Of a stretch of 61,754 bases of DNA, positions 26,671 to 35,626 are shown piece after piece (within the stretch, counting starts at the first letter, position 1; each line of letters opens with the position of its first letter). The DNA is taken from contig JAJPGX010000028.1 of NCBI GenBank assembly GCA_021325595.1, forward strand, positions 1 through 61,754, given 5' to 3'. The DNA comes from Nitrososphaerota archaeon. Lineage in GTDB: Archaea > Thermoproteota > Nitrososphaeria > Nitrososphaerales > Nitrosopumilaceae. The notes below the pieces were generated by a model. The model was not told the DNA's origin and did not search any database. It saw only the letters and a list, made by a program, of their open reading frames with translations. The translations under genes were made by a program, and so were the position numbers.

Positions 26671-26961
26671 TCAAAAGTTATCGCTAAAGTTTCTTGTATG
26701 CTTGTCTATTTCATCTTGGGGGGAAGGTGTTTTGTTTTCATGCTTGTGTTCTGATTTGTGGATACGTTTTTCCATTTTTTCTTCGTGTTCTTTTCTTGCA
26801 TGATGAAGTCTATCTGCCTCATGAATGAACTCTTTTCCACATTCTGAACACTTTACAATGGTATGATGGTGATCATGTCTTGCATGATTTATCAATTCTT
26901 CATACTTTGAAAACTTTGAATTGCATTTTTCACACTTGAACTTACTGCCAAAAAATTTCAT
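26671..26961 (-). CDS. Two-finger C2H2 zinc-finger protein
   Basis: The 96-residue protein has two C2H2 fingers: FKCEKCNSKFSKYEELINHAR and VKCSECGKEFIHEADRLHHAR, each with Cys-x2-Cys, a Phe/Leu core and the His pair (x4-5 spacing). A charged His/Lys/Glu-rich tail follows. Small finger proteins of this kind are frequent in Thaumarchaeota and may bind DNA or proteins. Two other finger genes lie in this window (14832, 29111). Confidence 0.8.
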   Translation of the reverse strand: MKFFGSKFKCEKCNSKFSKYEELINHARHDHHHTIVKCSECGKEFIHEADRLHHARKEHEEKMEKRIHKSEHKHENKTPSPQDEIDKHTRNFSDNF

Positions 26962-27083
26962 ATTTAGGAAAGGTTATAGCTGGATGGATAAGAATGTTGC
27001 ATATGATATAGTGAACCTTATGGTATTCTAACTGTGACAAAACCATAATACAAGTTCAAATATTTCAGAGTGCATAATATTAC

Positions 27084-27680
27084 ATGATATCAATATCTCG
27101 TCATGAGATATATGGTAAAGCCAGAGCAGGATCTGTAGCAGGAATTGCAGGTGGATTTGCTCTCCTAGTGTCGTTCTTTGGAATAGATGCAAGCTTGAAT
27201 CTTCCCCCAGGAAGCTTCTACATGATGATAGGGCTTGCAGTAGGATTCCATGGAATGTCGGCAATAGTCTTTGGTGGATTGATACACATGCTTACAGCAG
27301 CTACAATCGGAGCAGTTTTCTGCATGTGTTCTATATTGCATCCAATACTAAATCTAAGAAGCATATGGAAGGGAATATTTGCAGGAGGAGTAACGGGACT
27401 AGAAGTCTATGCGATATTTTTCTTGCCAATAACCTTGTACATCATGATCCCAACCATTGATTCAGTTATAGGACAAAGTCTTGTATCAGAACAGGAACGC
27501 CTTGCAGTAACTGTCATCAAAGCACACTTGGATACAATAATCTGGGGGGCTCTTATTCTCCATGTCATCTATGGTGCAGTGATGGGATTTTTTGTGGGCA
27601 TGGTTGTGCATGACGACTACAAGAAAATGCCGAAAAAGAGTCTGTTTGACCTCGAATCAGAATCTATGCCTGCAACATAG
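27084..27680 (+). CDS. Multi-pass membrane protein, unknown function
   Basis: The 198-residue protein has about five hydrophobic helices (SVAGIAGGFALLVSFF; FYMMIGLAVGFHG; GLIHMLTAATIGAVF; GGVTGLEVYAIFFLPITLYIM; IIWGALILHVIYGAVMGFFVG), glycine-rich like small transporters, and a charged cytoplasmic C-terminus. I do not recognise the family. It precedes the second plastocyanin gene by 255 bases on the same strand, with no motif shared with electron-transfer proteins. Confidence 0.65.
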   Translation: MISISRHEIYGKARAGSVAGIAGGFALLVSFFGIDASLNLPPGSFYMMIGLAVGFHGMSAIVFGGLIHMLTAATIGAVFCMCSILHPILNLRSIWKGIFAGGVTGLEVYAIFFLPITLYIMIPTIDSVIGQSLVSEQERLAVTVIKAHLDTIIWGALILHVIYGAVMGFFVGMVVHDDYKKMPKKSLFDLESESMPAT

Positions 27681-27935
27681 ATTCTCATTATTTTTTGTTG
27701 TTTTTGAGTTTTAATCAGAATAGTGGATGATTTTTAATACATTATGACATCGTTTTTCTACTAATTTGAAATTTATATGGAAACGCAAATCCAAAAATAT
27801 AAACTTCATTTTGTAATCATAGAACAAATATTTTGATATTTTGCAGTTTGCAAGAAATTGAATTGTTGGTATGAAAATCAGGTGGCGAGAATCGTCCCTA
27901 GTTTTTTAAGAATGAAATAATGTAAATCGAGCAAA

Positions 27936-28403
27936 TTGAGCTTACCAACTTCAAGTCATGCATATGGAATAGGATTGATTACAGTAATAGTCGGTGCTGC
28001 AGTTGGTATATCATACTATCAACTTTATTTCTTGCCTGAATATAACACAAAACCACATGTAAATCAAAAAATTCTAGAGCCAGGTCAGAAAACTACTATA
28101 AATATTGTTGAAGGTTCTGTAAACCAAGACCAACCACAAAACTTTCTACCAAAGACGCAAACAATCCAACTGGGAGTAAACAATCTGGTGGTATGGAAAA
28201 ATGATGACAACGCTGTTCATTATGTGACTCCTGTAAAACCATTCAAGGATCTATATAGTGGGGATTTTGGTTCTGATGCAATAAAGTCTGGTAAAACCTA
28301 TACTTTCCTGTTTACACAAGAAGGAAAAATACCATACTACTGCAAAGTACATCCGTGGATGAAGGGCGAGATAGACATAGAACATGGATCTCTAACATCA
28401 TAA
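27936..28403 (+). CDS. Membrane-anchored plastocyanin-like blue copper protein (second copy)
   Basis: The 155-residue protein with a TTG start is a clear paralogue of the copper protein at 13067. The first 15 residues are identical and the whole anchor nearly so. Copper ligands are His95, Cys136, His139 and Met142 (YYCKVHPWMKG), all retained. The middle differs strongly, including the region next to His95 (AVHYVT rather than TPHTV), which could shift redox potential or partner. A T-rich AT element (TTTTTAAG, 27903-27910) is a plausible TATA box about 29 bases upstream. It stands alone, away from the Rieske/cytochrome b genes. Confidence 0.88.
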   Translation: MSLPTSSHAYGIGLITVIVGAAVGISYYQLYFLPEYNTKPHVNQKILEPGQKTTINIVEGSVNQDQPQNFLPKTQTIQLGVNNLVVWKNDDNAVHYVTPVKPFKDLYSGDFGSDAIKSGKTYTFLFTQEGKIPYYCKVHPWMKGEIDIEHGSLTS

Positions 28404-28464
28404 ATCAGATTAGCTAAATTTTTGTAAAATAGGATTTGTAACCAAGTACTTGATTAGTTAGACA

Positions 28465-28881
28465 TTATTGCAAAAATTTAGGTATTTTTCTTACTATATG
28501 TGATACCGATATCCTTCCAGGACCTAGTACCATAACAGTACACAAAATTGCAAGTGCTAGAAGTTCAAGTTCAACTCCACCATTGCCAGAAAACGATGAC
28601 ATTTTCTTAACATAAATTATTGCGCCTAACATGTCAATTGCAAGCAGTGCACTTGATATTCTTGTCAGAATTCCAGCAATGAGAAACGCACCACCTATTA
28701 ATTCAAGCAATCCAACAGGAAGAGCAAGTTCTGAAGGTAGATTATGGCTCGAAAGAAATCCCAAAAACCCACTGCCAAATTTTGGCTGGCTATGTACTAT
28801 GAATAAAATTCCCACCACAACTCGTAATCCAATGTGACTCAAGTCGTGCAGTATACTAGTTCTAAGCGTAGATTCTGTCAT
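28465..28881 (-). CDS. DoxX-family membrane protein
   Basis: The 138-residue protein has about four membrane helices with the DoxX signature (LRVVVGILFIVHSQPKFGSG, then LPSELALPVGLLELIGGAFLIAG). Family members associate with quinone- or thiosulfate-linked redox reactions, but the exact role here is unknown. It is convergent with the second plastocyanin, 60 bases apart. Confidence 0.75.
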   Translation of the reverse strand: MTESTLRTSILHDLSHIGLRVVVGILFIVHSQPKFGSGFLGFLSSHNLPSELALPVGLLELIGGAFLIAGILTRISSALLAIDMLGAIIYVKKMSSFSGNGGVELELLALAILCTVMVLGPGRISVSHIVRKIPKFLQ

Positions 28882-29083
28882 ATACCAAACAATATGTGAC
28901 TGCTTAAAAAATATCTTGTGATTACCATCATTGAAAACTCAAATATGCTTTTTGTGTTTTGATTTGCTTTAAATTAATTGTATTAAATAGAAAAGATTTG
29001 GTAAAAAGGATCTCTAGAATCCAGCATGTAATAAGGAGAGTAAAAACGTCTTGAACAAGAATATTACAAACACAATTAATGGT

Positions 29084-29111
29084 ACAGGATCTTTGTTTAT
29101 ATAGATCCTGT
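29084..29111 (-). terminator. Hairpin at the 3' end of the zinc-finger gene
   Basis: ACAGGATCT at 29084-29092 is a perfect inverted repeat of AGATCCTGT at 29103-29111, a 9-bp stem with a 10-base loop. It touches the stop codon of the minus-strand gene that ends at 29111. A terminator or RNA-stability element is inferred; no long T run follows. Confidence 0.35.
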
Positions 29112-29440
29112 CACAAAAGTTGAATTCCATGTGCTCTTCTGTGCACTAGTAATTCTTCTTCACTTGATACCACATATCCGCACATTTCACATCTCAGAAA
29201 ACCAAAATCTTCAATTGGTACTTCCTTGGATATCAAAAAAGTTTTGGAGTCAATTTTACGTATGCTATACTCAGTCCTGTTGTTATCCTTGAGAAAGGAT
29301 CCTAGAATCTTCTCCACATCAGATGCGTCTAACATAACAGATGATTCTTCTGTTTCTACATCGTATTGATGCTTCTTTAGATAGTTTTGCAGCTCTGACG
29401 CCATATCACTATCCCCTGCGCAGTCTATGGTTATCATCAT
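29111..29440 (-). CDS. Hypothetical protein with C-terminal zinc finger
   Basis: The 109-residue protein has an alpha/beta N-terminal part (residues 1-75; MMITIDCAGDSDMASELQNY) and a C-terminal C2H2-type finger, CEMCGYVVSSEEELLVHRRAH, with Cys-x2-Cys and the His pair. It may be a DNA- or RNA-binding regulator. A 9-bp hairpin begins at its stop codon. Confidence 0.65.
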   Translation of the reverse strand: MMITIDCAGDSDMASELQNYLKKHQYDVETEESSVMLDASDVEKILGSFLKDNNRTEYSIRKIDSKTFLISKEVPIEDFGFLRCEMCGYVVSSEEELLVHRRAHGIQLL

Positions 29441-29567
29441 GTTATTTTATGAGAACCACATGAGCAATATGTATTGCTGGAAATACATTTGGCTAGAAAA
29501 TTATTGTCATCTTGTTGCTTGATTGCCTTTTTTGTAGCTTGATGACTGAAAAGTCTTCTAATGCGAT

Positions 29568-29918
29568 TTAGAATATGCCAAATTTACTTGATTCCATTTC
29601 CTCTTTTATGGCAAGCTTGACCTTTACATTTCTCTGTACTACCTTATCATTTAACCATGTTAGAAACTTGTGGTCAAGGCCCTTGCCTTTTACCTTCTCA
29701 AAGTCTGGCCCCATTTGTTCTGAAAGCCTTTTCACAAGTGACCGATTCACACAAACTACGTAAAAATGCCAACCAAAAGCAAATTCAGAATCTGTTACTA
29801 TGAAGTCATTTTCGCCGTGAACCATTTGTTCTAGGTTCCTTAATGTGTTGATGATAGCTTTACTAGAATTTTCATAATCTGTGGCAGATACATTGATGTT
29901 GATTCTTTCTTGAATCAT
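29568..29918 (-). CDS. Hypothetical protein
   Basis: The 116-residue soluble alpha/beta protein opens with an amphipathic strand-helix pattern (ERININVSATDYENSSKAIIN) and has a C-terminal lysine-rich helix. No signal peptide, no metal motif. I do not recognise it. It lies upstream of the zinc-finger gene and downstream of the DOT1-like gene on the same strand, with gaps that suggest separate transcripts. Confidence 0.55.
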   Translation of the reverse strand: MIQERININVSATDYENSSKAIINTLRNLEQMVHGENDFIVTDSEFAFGWHFYVVCVNRSLVKRLSEQMGPDFEKVKGKGLDHKFLTWLNDKVVQRNVKVKLAIKEEMESSKFGIF

Positions 29919-29957
29919 AATTTTCTATATGTCATATGCAAATAAAAGCATGACTAG

Positions 29958-30731
29958 TCATAGAATCTTTTTGTCCAGCAGATGTTCTACTTCTATATTA
30001 AAAAAAGTCTTGAGAATCCCCATATAGCTCTTGACAGGATCAGGTATATCATTTCCACATGCAATTCCTAAATTCTTTGCATTTATCCAAATTACCAATG
30101 TTTGAAGTATGGTAAGGAACCTATCACTATTGGAATCCTTGGAGCCTATTGCCTTTGTATATCTCTCTGCAAACTCCCATGCAACAACAAAATCAATACA
30201 ATCAGTTTCAAATATTGCAAGAGTTTGTTCTTTTAGGTCCTTTGCTTTTTTAAATGGAAAAATATTCAAAATATAGGGAAAGCTAACTTTGTCAGGAATG
30301 CAACCTAGGAGCGGCCCCCAGATAGTAATTACTTTGCAACCTTCTCTCAAGTTTGCAAATTTTGATAGCATTTTTTCATTTATTTTTTCATCAGAAAACC
30401 AATACAGTATCACACTTGCATTACTCAAATCTGAATTCAAAATGTCTTGACAAATAAATTCACTATTCGTAAGATGCTTTTCATCTGACATTTGTCTAGC
30501 TTTTATTATTTTATCTTGATTATTATCTATCCCAACTGCCTTTTTGACTTTAAATTCATCAAGTGCAATCATTACACTTTTTCCTCTGCCACATCCTAAA
30601 TGATAAAAAATATCATCTCTTGTTAATCCAGCAAATCTGAATATGTCACGTAAAGTATCTTCTCGTAATTCTACTTCCTCCCCACTAATAATGGAATCTG
30701 GAAGTGATGCCAGATATTCTTCTATTTTCAT
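29958..30731 (-). CDS. Class I SAM methyltransferase, DOT1-like
   Basis: The 257-residue protein has the SAM-binding motif I at about 42-51 (FYHLGCGRGKS) preceded by an LREDTLRDIFRFAGL helix, and an acidic motif II (AVGIDNNQDK). The combination resembles DOT1-type lysine methyltransferases and the archaeal aKMT4 group. A target protein lysine, such as on chromatin proteins, is an inference from family resemblance. The C-terminal half is not recognised. It is followed on the same strand by UPF0147, 26 bases upstream. Confidence 0.7.
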   Translation of the reverse strand: MKIEEYLASLPDSIISGEEVELREDTLRDIFRFAGLTRDDIFYHLGCGRGKSVMIALDEFKVKKAVGIDNNQDKIIKARQMSDEKHLTNSEFICQDILNSDLSNASVILYWFSDEKINEKMLSKFANLREGCKVITIWGPLLGCIPDKVSFPYILNIFPFKKAKDLKEQTLAIFETDCIDFVVAWEFAERYTKAIGSKDSNSDRFLTILQTLVIWINAKNLGIACGNDIPDPVKSYMGILKTFFNIEVEHLLDKKIL

Positions 30732-30757
30732 AACATATTGATAACATTAAACTAAAT

Positions 30758-31030
30758 TTATTCTCTTATTCTTTCCAGTGTAGAAACAGCTTGCCATAAT
30801 GTGACTCTAACATACGATGGCATGTTGGGATCTTGTGTTACATCATCTAATGCACTGATAGCATTTGCGGCTCTCACAGAGACTGAATACTCTTGTTTTT
30901 TCAACTCAACCACAAGATCTGCCAAGCTTTTCTTTATGTTCTTTGGTGTTGATGGATTTGCTACAATTTCTTCTAACGTTTTGATAGCTGCATTGAGAGT
31001 TTCTGCGTTTTGATTATTTTTCTCAGCCAT
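30758..31030 (-). CDS. UPF0147-family protein
   Basis: The helical protein matches UPF0147: ETLNAAIKTLEEIVANPSTP, then a second helix pair and a C-terminal LWQAVSTLERIRE. I start it at the ATG at 31028-31030 (MAEKNNQ), five codons inside the longest frame, because that start leaves the usual 90-residue length. The family is widespread in archaea and of unknown function; it is thought to be linked to translation or RNA processing by neighbourhood only. Confidence 0.8.
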   Translation of the reverse strand: MAEKNNQNAETLNAAIKTLEEIVANPSTPKNIKKSLADLVVELKKQEYSVSVRAANAISALDDVTQDPNMPSYVRVTLWQAVSTLERIRE

Positions 31031-31078
31031 GACACCATTCAAGCTAATGCTAATTGCGTTTCTATTATAAAGTTTGCA

Positions 31079-31387
31079 CTATGCTTCAAGAAAGATATTT
31101 CCTGACTCTATTATCACTTTGTATGACTTCAAATCTTTGATCTTTACTGGAAATGAAGACATTTTGCCTGTTTTGCAATCAAATTCTGCTCCATGCCAAC
31201 CACAAACCACTGTGGAGCCTTTCAAATTACCTTCTGAAAGACTTGCTCCTGCATGAGTGCAAGTATCATCCATGGCAAAATAGTTGCCATCAATATTAGC
31301 TACCAATACGTCTTTTCCATCTGCTGTTATTTTTTGCATCTTCCCTGGAGGGAATTCTTCTACTTTGCCGATAATTATTTTTCCCAT
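31079..31387 (-). CDS. Rieske-type 2Fe-2S ferredoxin
   Basis: The 102-residue soluble protein carries both Rieske boxes: CTHAGASL and CGWHGAEF (Cys-x-His and Cys-x2-His). No Tat signal or anchor is present, unlike the complex III Rieske at 10961, so it is a cytoplasmic ferredoxin of the dioxygenase/nitrite-reductase-small-subunit type. It has no adjacent oxygenase. Its partner is unknown. Confidence 0.85.
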   Translation of the reverse strand: MGKIIIGKVEEFPPGKMQKITADGKDVLVANIDGNYFAMDDTCTHAGASLSEGNLKGSTVVCGWHGAEFDCKTGKMSSFPVKIKDLKSYKVIIESGNIFLEA

Positions 31388-31433
31388 ACGGTATCATCAA
31401 ACATAAATCTATTTTAGTGTTAAATTACCATAT

Positions 31434-32303
31434 TCATACAAATTTTACAGTGTTTTGCAATTTTCCTAATTTCTCTATTTCCATTTCGATTCTATCTCCA
31501 TCTTTTAGGAAAATAGCATCTGGCTTGTTGAGCATTACCCCTGCTGGAGTACCTGTAGAAATTATGTCTCCCTTTTCCAATGTCATTGCCTTACTTAGAA
31601 GTGATACAATTGAGTATACTTGTAAGTGCATATTGGAGGTAGAAGAATTCTGTCTTATCACTCCATTTACTTTTGTAATCATTTTCAGGTTCTGTGGATC
31701 ATCTATTTCATCCGCACTGGTAATCCATGGTCCACATGGAGCAAACGTATCCATGCCTTTTGCTCTAGTGAATTGTTTATCTTTTGCTTGTATGTCTCTT
31801 GCTGAGGCATCGTTTAAGATCATGTATCCGAAAACAGCTTTTTTTGCATCTTCTATGGAAATATTCTTACAGTCTTTACCAATTATTACGGCCAGCTCTA
31901 TTTCATAATCAAGTTTGGATACAAATGATGGACAAAGAATGTCTGAGATAGCTCCATTGAGGGTAGTTCTTGGTTTTATAATTATGGCAGGTTCATCTGG
32001 AGGAACCAAATTTTGTTCTTTTGCATGATCTTTGTAATTGAATGCTAGACAAATTATTTTTGACGGATTCGGAATGGGTGGAAGAAGTTTAAAGTCAGCT
32101 AATTTTTCATTAAAATTTAATTTGGTAATCTTTGATTTTATCTCATCATACCATCCATCAAATAAGAAATCCTTGATACTCTGTGGTATTGGAATACCGG
32201 TTTGAGCAATCATTGCTTCTTTTGTCAGAATCTTGTCACCATTAACAAAAGCATATGTTTCCATATTTTCTCTAAGTAATCTCGCAATCTTCATTTTCTT
32301 CAC
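31434..32303 (-). CDS. Fumarylacetoacetate hydrolase-family protein
   Basis: The 289-residue FAH-fold protein has the metal motif KLDYEIELAVIIGK (Glu ligands) and the segments ASARDIQ and STGTPAGV. Family members cleave C-C bonds or hydrate/decarboxylate dicarboxylates. The substrate cannot be deduced. The GTG at 32303 overlaps the gltX stop codon (GTGA); an ATG at 32294 is an alternative. It lies at the tail of the long leftward rpoN-gltX run. Confidence 0.8.
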   Translation of the reverse strand: MKKMKIARLLRENMETYAFVNGDKILTKEAMIAQTGIPIPQSIKDFLFDGWYDEIKSKITKLNFNEKLADFKLLPPIPNPSKIICLAFNYKDHAKEQNLVPPDEPAIIIKPRTTLNGAISDILCPSFVSKLDYEIELAVIIGKDCKNISIEDAKKAVFGYMILNDASARDIQAKDKQFTRAKGMDTFAPCGPWITSADEIDDPQNLKMITKVNGVIRQNSSTSNMHLQVYSIVSLLSKAMTLEKGDIISTGTPAGVMLNKPDAIFLKDGDRIEMEIEKLGKLQNTVKFV

Positions 32304-34006
32304 TTATGTGTGTATATCACTTGATTCGCAGAATCTTTTCTGCAATATCCGTATCTTACGAACTGGATTTCTGTACCCACATTTAACTCTAAGTAGTAAG
32401 GCTCAGTTAATGCTTGCTTTATTTCTAGACTGTTTTCATTAAATTCATCATTTACAAAAAGTATCTTTGGTATTACAACCTCTATGCTTACTGCGTTGTT
32501 GGTTGAAATCCATTGGACTTTTGGGATTCCAGCTTTATAGTCTGTACCAATTATTTCTCCATGAATATCTGAACTAACTTTGGTTATACGAATGTTGTAT
32601 AATTCTAAAAGTCTGACCTCATCTCCAACTTTCAAATTCTCTGCATCTTGTCTAGATATATAAAAAGTTCCATCCACTCTCACTTTTCTTTTTCCCATAT
32701 CTTTTTGTGGGTGGTTGGGTATCTCAATCTCAGTCATAGTGTTATTTGAGACAAGTAATTTTACTGGATCAAAAACAATGAACAGCCTAATGCTGGCAGG
32801 ATCTATGATTTTTCGATTAAAAGATTCCAATGTTTCAAATGGCGCAAAAGTATCTGATTTTGTAAAACTTAAAGAAAGAACAAATTTTCTGATGGCCTCT
32901 GGAACAATTCCCCTTCTACGTAATGCCTCCAGAGTGGGAAGTCTAGGATCATCATATCCTGATACACGTCCATCCTGAACAAGTGGTTTGAGTGCTCTCT
33001 TTGAAACCGGCATTCCCTCAAATTCTAATCTTGAAAACTCTAACATCCTCGGTTTTCTCATATTTAATTTGTCTAAAATTGTGTAATAGAGCTCATTTCT
33101 CAACTCATACTCTTTTGTTCTAAAAGCATGGGTAATTCCATCTATGCTATCTTCTATAGCTACTGCAAAGTCGTAATTAGGCCAGATTCTATACTTATCT
33201 TTGTGTATAGGGTGTGGCTCATCAATAATTCTAAGTAATGTGGGATCTCGCATAACAGTATTTTCTGAATGCATGTCACCTCGAAATCTTACTATTGCTT
33301 CTCCCTGCTTGTATTTTTTAGACATATTTTCCCAGCGTTTAATGTTCTGAGATTTATCTCCTGCATTACACTTGCATGGACGCATTTCACGTCTGTTTAT
33401 ACTAATGGTCTCTTTTTCACAAGTGCATACATATGCATATTCATTTTCTAATAATTCCTCAGCTTTTTTGTAAAGAAGCTCCATGTCATCCGAAGTATTT
33501 TTTACTCTGTCATATTTTACACCCAACCAATCAAGTCCTACCTTTATAGCTGCATAATATTCTAATCTCTCATTTTCCGGATTTGTATCATCAAATCTTA
33601 AAATTAATTTTCCACCATACATTTTTGCATATTCTTCATCAATTATTGATGCTTTAGCATGACCTATGTGTGGATAACCATTTGGTTCTGGAGGGAATCT
33701 GGTTATTACTTTTCCATATTCTGCACCTTCTAATGGTGGCAAGCCTTCCCGTTCTTGTTTTGGTTTTATGACAAGTAAGTCTGGATAACTATTCTCAAGT
33801 TCAGATTTCTGAGCGCTAATCGATATGCTGTTTACTTCAGACACTATCTGTGTGATTAGTGGTATTATCTCTTTAATTCTGGAGCGTAATTCAGGTCTTG
33901 TTCCAACTACCTTTGAAATTATTGTATCATTTCTTGTTTTTCCATCGTGTTCAGATGCATTAAGAAGGGCAATTCCACGTATTATCCCTTTTATCTCTTC
34001 ATCCAA
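32300..34006 (-). CDS. gltX: Archaeal glutamyl-tRNA synthetase
   Basis: The 568-residue class Ib synthetase has a PPEPNGYPHIGHAK ATP motif (HIGH-type) and a VSKR KMSKS-equivalent. The long N-terminal extension and beta-barrel C-terminal anticodon domain are of the archaeal/eukaryotic GlxRS type. A CTCEKETIS...CKC zinc-ligand region is visible. It probably charges tRNA-Glu, and possibly tRNA-Gln if an amidotransferase exists elsewhere. It begins directly after idsA ends. Confidence 0.9.
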   Translation of the reverse strand: MDEEIKGIIRGIALLNASEHDGKTRNDTIISKVVGTRPELRSRIKEIIPLITQIVSEVNSISISAQKSELENSYPDLLVIKPKQEREGLPPLEGAEYGKVITRFPPEPNGYPHIGHAKASIIDEEYAKMYGGKLILRFDDTNPENERLEYYAAIKVGLDWLGVKYDRVKNTSDDMELLYKKAEELLENEYAYVCTCEKETISINRREMRPCKCNAGDKSQNIKRWENMSKKYKQGEAIVRFRGDMHSENTVMRDPTLLRIIDEPHPIHKDKYRIWPNYDFAVAIEDSIDGITHAFRTKEYELRNELYYTILDKLNMRKPRMLEFSRLEFEGMPVSKRALKPLVQDGRVSGYDDPRLPTLEALRRRGIVPEAIRKFVLSLSFTKSDTFAPFETLESFNRKIIDPASIRLFIVFDPVKLLVSNNTMTEIEIPNHPQKDMGKRKVRVDGTFYISRQDAENLKVGDEVRLLELYNIRITKVSSDIHGEIIGTDYKAGIPKVQWISTNNAVSIEVVIPKILFVNDEFNENSLEIKQALTEPYYLELNVGTEIQFVRYGYCRKDSANQVIYTHK

Positions 34007-34987
34007 TTACAGACTCCTCTCTACAACAAAATCCAATAAGGAGAGTAGTTCAGTTTTCCCATCAGAGTCATAAACTGATATCGCTTTTCTGGCCATGTTA
34101 GAGTGATAAGATGCTTTCTGTCTGATGATCCTATCTATTCCAAGAGAAGATATAGTTGCAACTGCTTTTTCAACATCGTTTCTAGTTGCAGAATTGTTTC
34201 CAAATGCTTTTAGGATGTTTTTTTTCTCTTGACCTCTTGCCTTCTTAAGGGCCATTAAAATAGGCAATGATTTTTTTCCTTCACGTATGTCATTACCAAC
34301 AGGCTTTTTCGTAACTTTAGGATCACCTATTACGCCAATTAAATCATCAATTATCTGAAAAGCAATTCCTAAATTTTTGCCAAATGTTGATAATCTCTTG
34401 ATATCTTTAGTTGTTTTACCTGCTGAAATTGTTCCCATTGCACATGATGCAATAAAAAGTGATGATGTTTTTTTCTCTATCATGTTGATGTATTGAGTTT
34501 CTGTAGGTATCTTTTTTGATTTTGCCATGCTTATGTCCAAAACTTGCCCCTCGCAAACATCTGTGCATGCTTTTGCTAAACTGGCTACAAGTAACAATCC
34601 AATACCTTTTGATGCACCCAGATAGGAATGTGAAATAGTCTCAAATGCTTTTGAGAAAAGCAAATCGCCTGCCAAGATTCCAACTGGAATACCAAATTTT
34701 ATGTGTACGGTTGGAACTCCATGTCGTACCTCATCATTATCCATTATATCATCATGAACCAGAGTAAAATTGTGAATCATTTCAATCGATGCTGCTGCAG
34801 GCATAGCTTGTTTTATTGTGCCCCCTACTATCTGGCAACTCTTTATGACCATGTATGGGCGAAGTCTTTTTCCACCATGTTCTATCATGTACCTAGCAGC
34901 TTTGTATAGATCTTGAGGATCACCTCTGAGTCTAGACAAAAGAAATGAATCTATTCTAGCAGTTTTAGAAATTTCATTAATATTCAT
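34007..34987 (-). CDS. idsA: Geranylgeranyl/farnesyl diphosphate synthase
   Basis: This trans-prenyltransferase has both Asp-rich motifs: HDDIMDND (first DDxxD) and DDLIGVIGD (second). I choose the ATG at 34985-34987, which overlaps the IDI stop as ATGA, rather than the longer frame from 35005. The product of 326 residues condenses IPP with allylic diphosphates to give the C20 precursor of archaeal ether lipids. It is embedded in a mevalonate-pathway gene run. Confidence 0.9.
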   Translation of the reverse strand: MNINEISKTARIDSFLLSRLRGDPQDLYKAARYMIEHGGKRLRPYMVIKSCQIVGGTIKQAMPAAASIEMIHNFTLVHDDIMDNDEVRHGVPTVHIKFGIPVGILAGDLLFSKAFETISHSYLGASKGIGLLLVASLAKACTDVCEGQVLDISMAKSKKIPTETQYINMIEKKTSSLFIASCAMGTISAGKTTKDIKRLSTFGKNLGIAFQIIDDLIGVIGDPKVTKKPVGNDIREGKKSLPILMALKKARGQEKKNILKAFGNNSATRNDVEKAVATISSLGIDRIIRQKASYHSNMARKAISVYDSDGKTELLSLLDFVVERSL

Positions 34988-35625
34988 TCTGTTTTTAGCT
35001 CCCATTTGTTATCTGGAAAATGATACTTTAATGACTTTTCAACAATCTCCTTAAAATTATCCGTATTCCAAAGTTTGAGTATGTTTTTGTGTTTCTCGTC
35101 AATATCGTTATTTGATTTTTGCAAAAAATATAATGCCACAAGCATCCAAGGGCAGAAAATTTGCGGTGATTCATTTACTTCTTGCATAAGTTGTTCAAGC
35201 GTAACCCACCTTATCTCTGATATTTCATCCTCAACAAGCTTAATCTTTGAAGGATCATCCAATATGCCTATCAAGGTACCACAAATTTCATTCTCAGAGC
35301 CAATGTTCTTGTATGGTACATGATATTCAAATTTATTCAAATAATCTAGTTTGCAAGTGATTCCTAGTTCTTCAGGTAATCTTCTTTCTCCAGAAGATAC
35401 GTATGTTTCTGATTTTCTTGGATGACTTGCTACAGTTCCATCCCAATCTCCTGGCCAAAGCATCTTGCTTTTACTTCGCTGTGTGAGCAATAGTTTTCCT
35501 TCGTTATTGAAAAGTAATATTGTAAATGCTCTGTGAAGTATTCCATTTGGCAAATGACATTTGACCTTCTCCTCAGTACCAATTGGATTGTCATCTTTAT
35601 CTACCAGAATCAAATATTCTGCCAT
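34984..35625 (-). CDS. idi: Type 1 isopentenyl-diphosphate isomerase (Nudix)
   Basis: I start it at the ATG at 35623-35625, one base after the IPK stop and preceded by GGAG, giving 213 residues. The Nudix fold is clear: GILHRAFTILLFNNEGK, WPGDWDGTVASHP, ERRLPEELGI. The acid pair in ENEIC (Glu111, Glu113) matches E. coli Glu114/Glu116. However, the position of the E. coli catalytic Cys67 is Ala66 here (TVASHP). It should interconvert IPP and DMAPP between IPK and the prenyl synthase. The Ala change deserves an activity test. Confidence 0.82.
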   Translation of the reverse strand: MAEYLILVDKDDNPIGTEEKVKCHLPNGILHRAFTILLFNNEGKLLLTQRSKSKMLWPGDWDGTVASHPRKSETYVSSGERRLPEELGITCKLDYLNKFEYHVPYKNIGSENEICGTLIGILDDPSKIKLVEDEISEIRWVTLEQLMQEVNESPQIFCPWMLVALYFLQKSNNDIDEKHKNILKLWNTDNFKEIVEKSLKYHFPDNKWELKTE

Positions 35626-35626
35626 T

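Noticed and set aside
34987-35005. Longer start for the prenyl synthase at 35005
   Set aside because: The ATG at 34987 gives the ATGA overlap with the IDI stop typical of coupled genes and begins where family members do.
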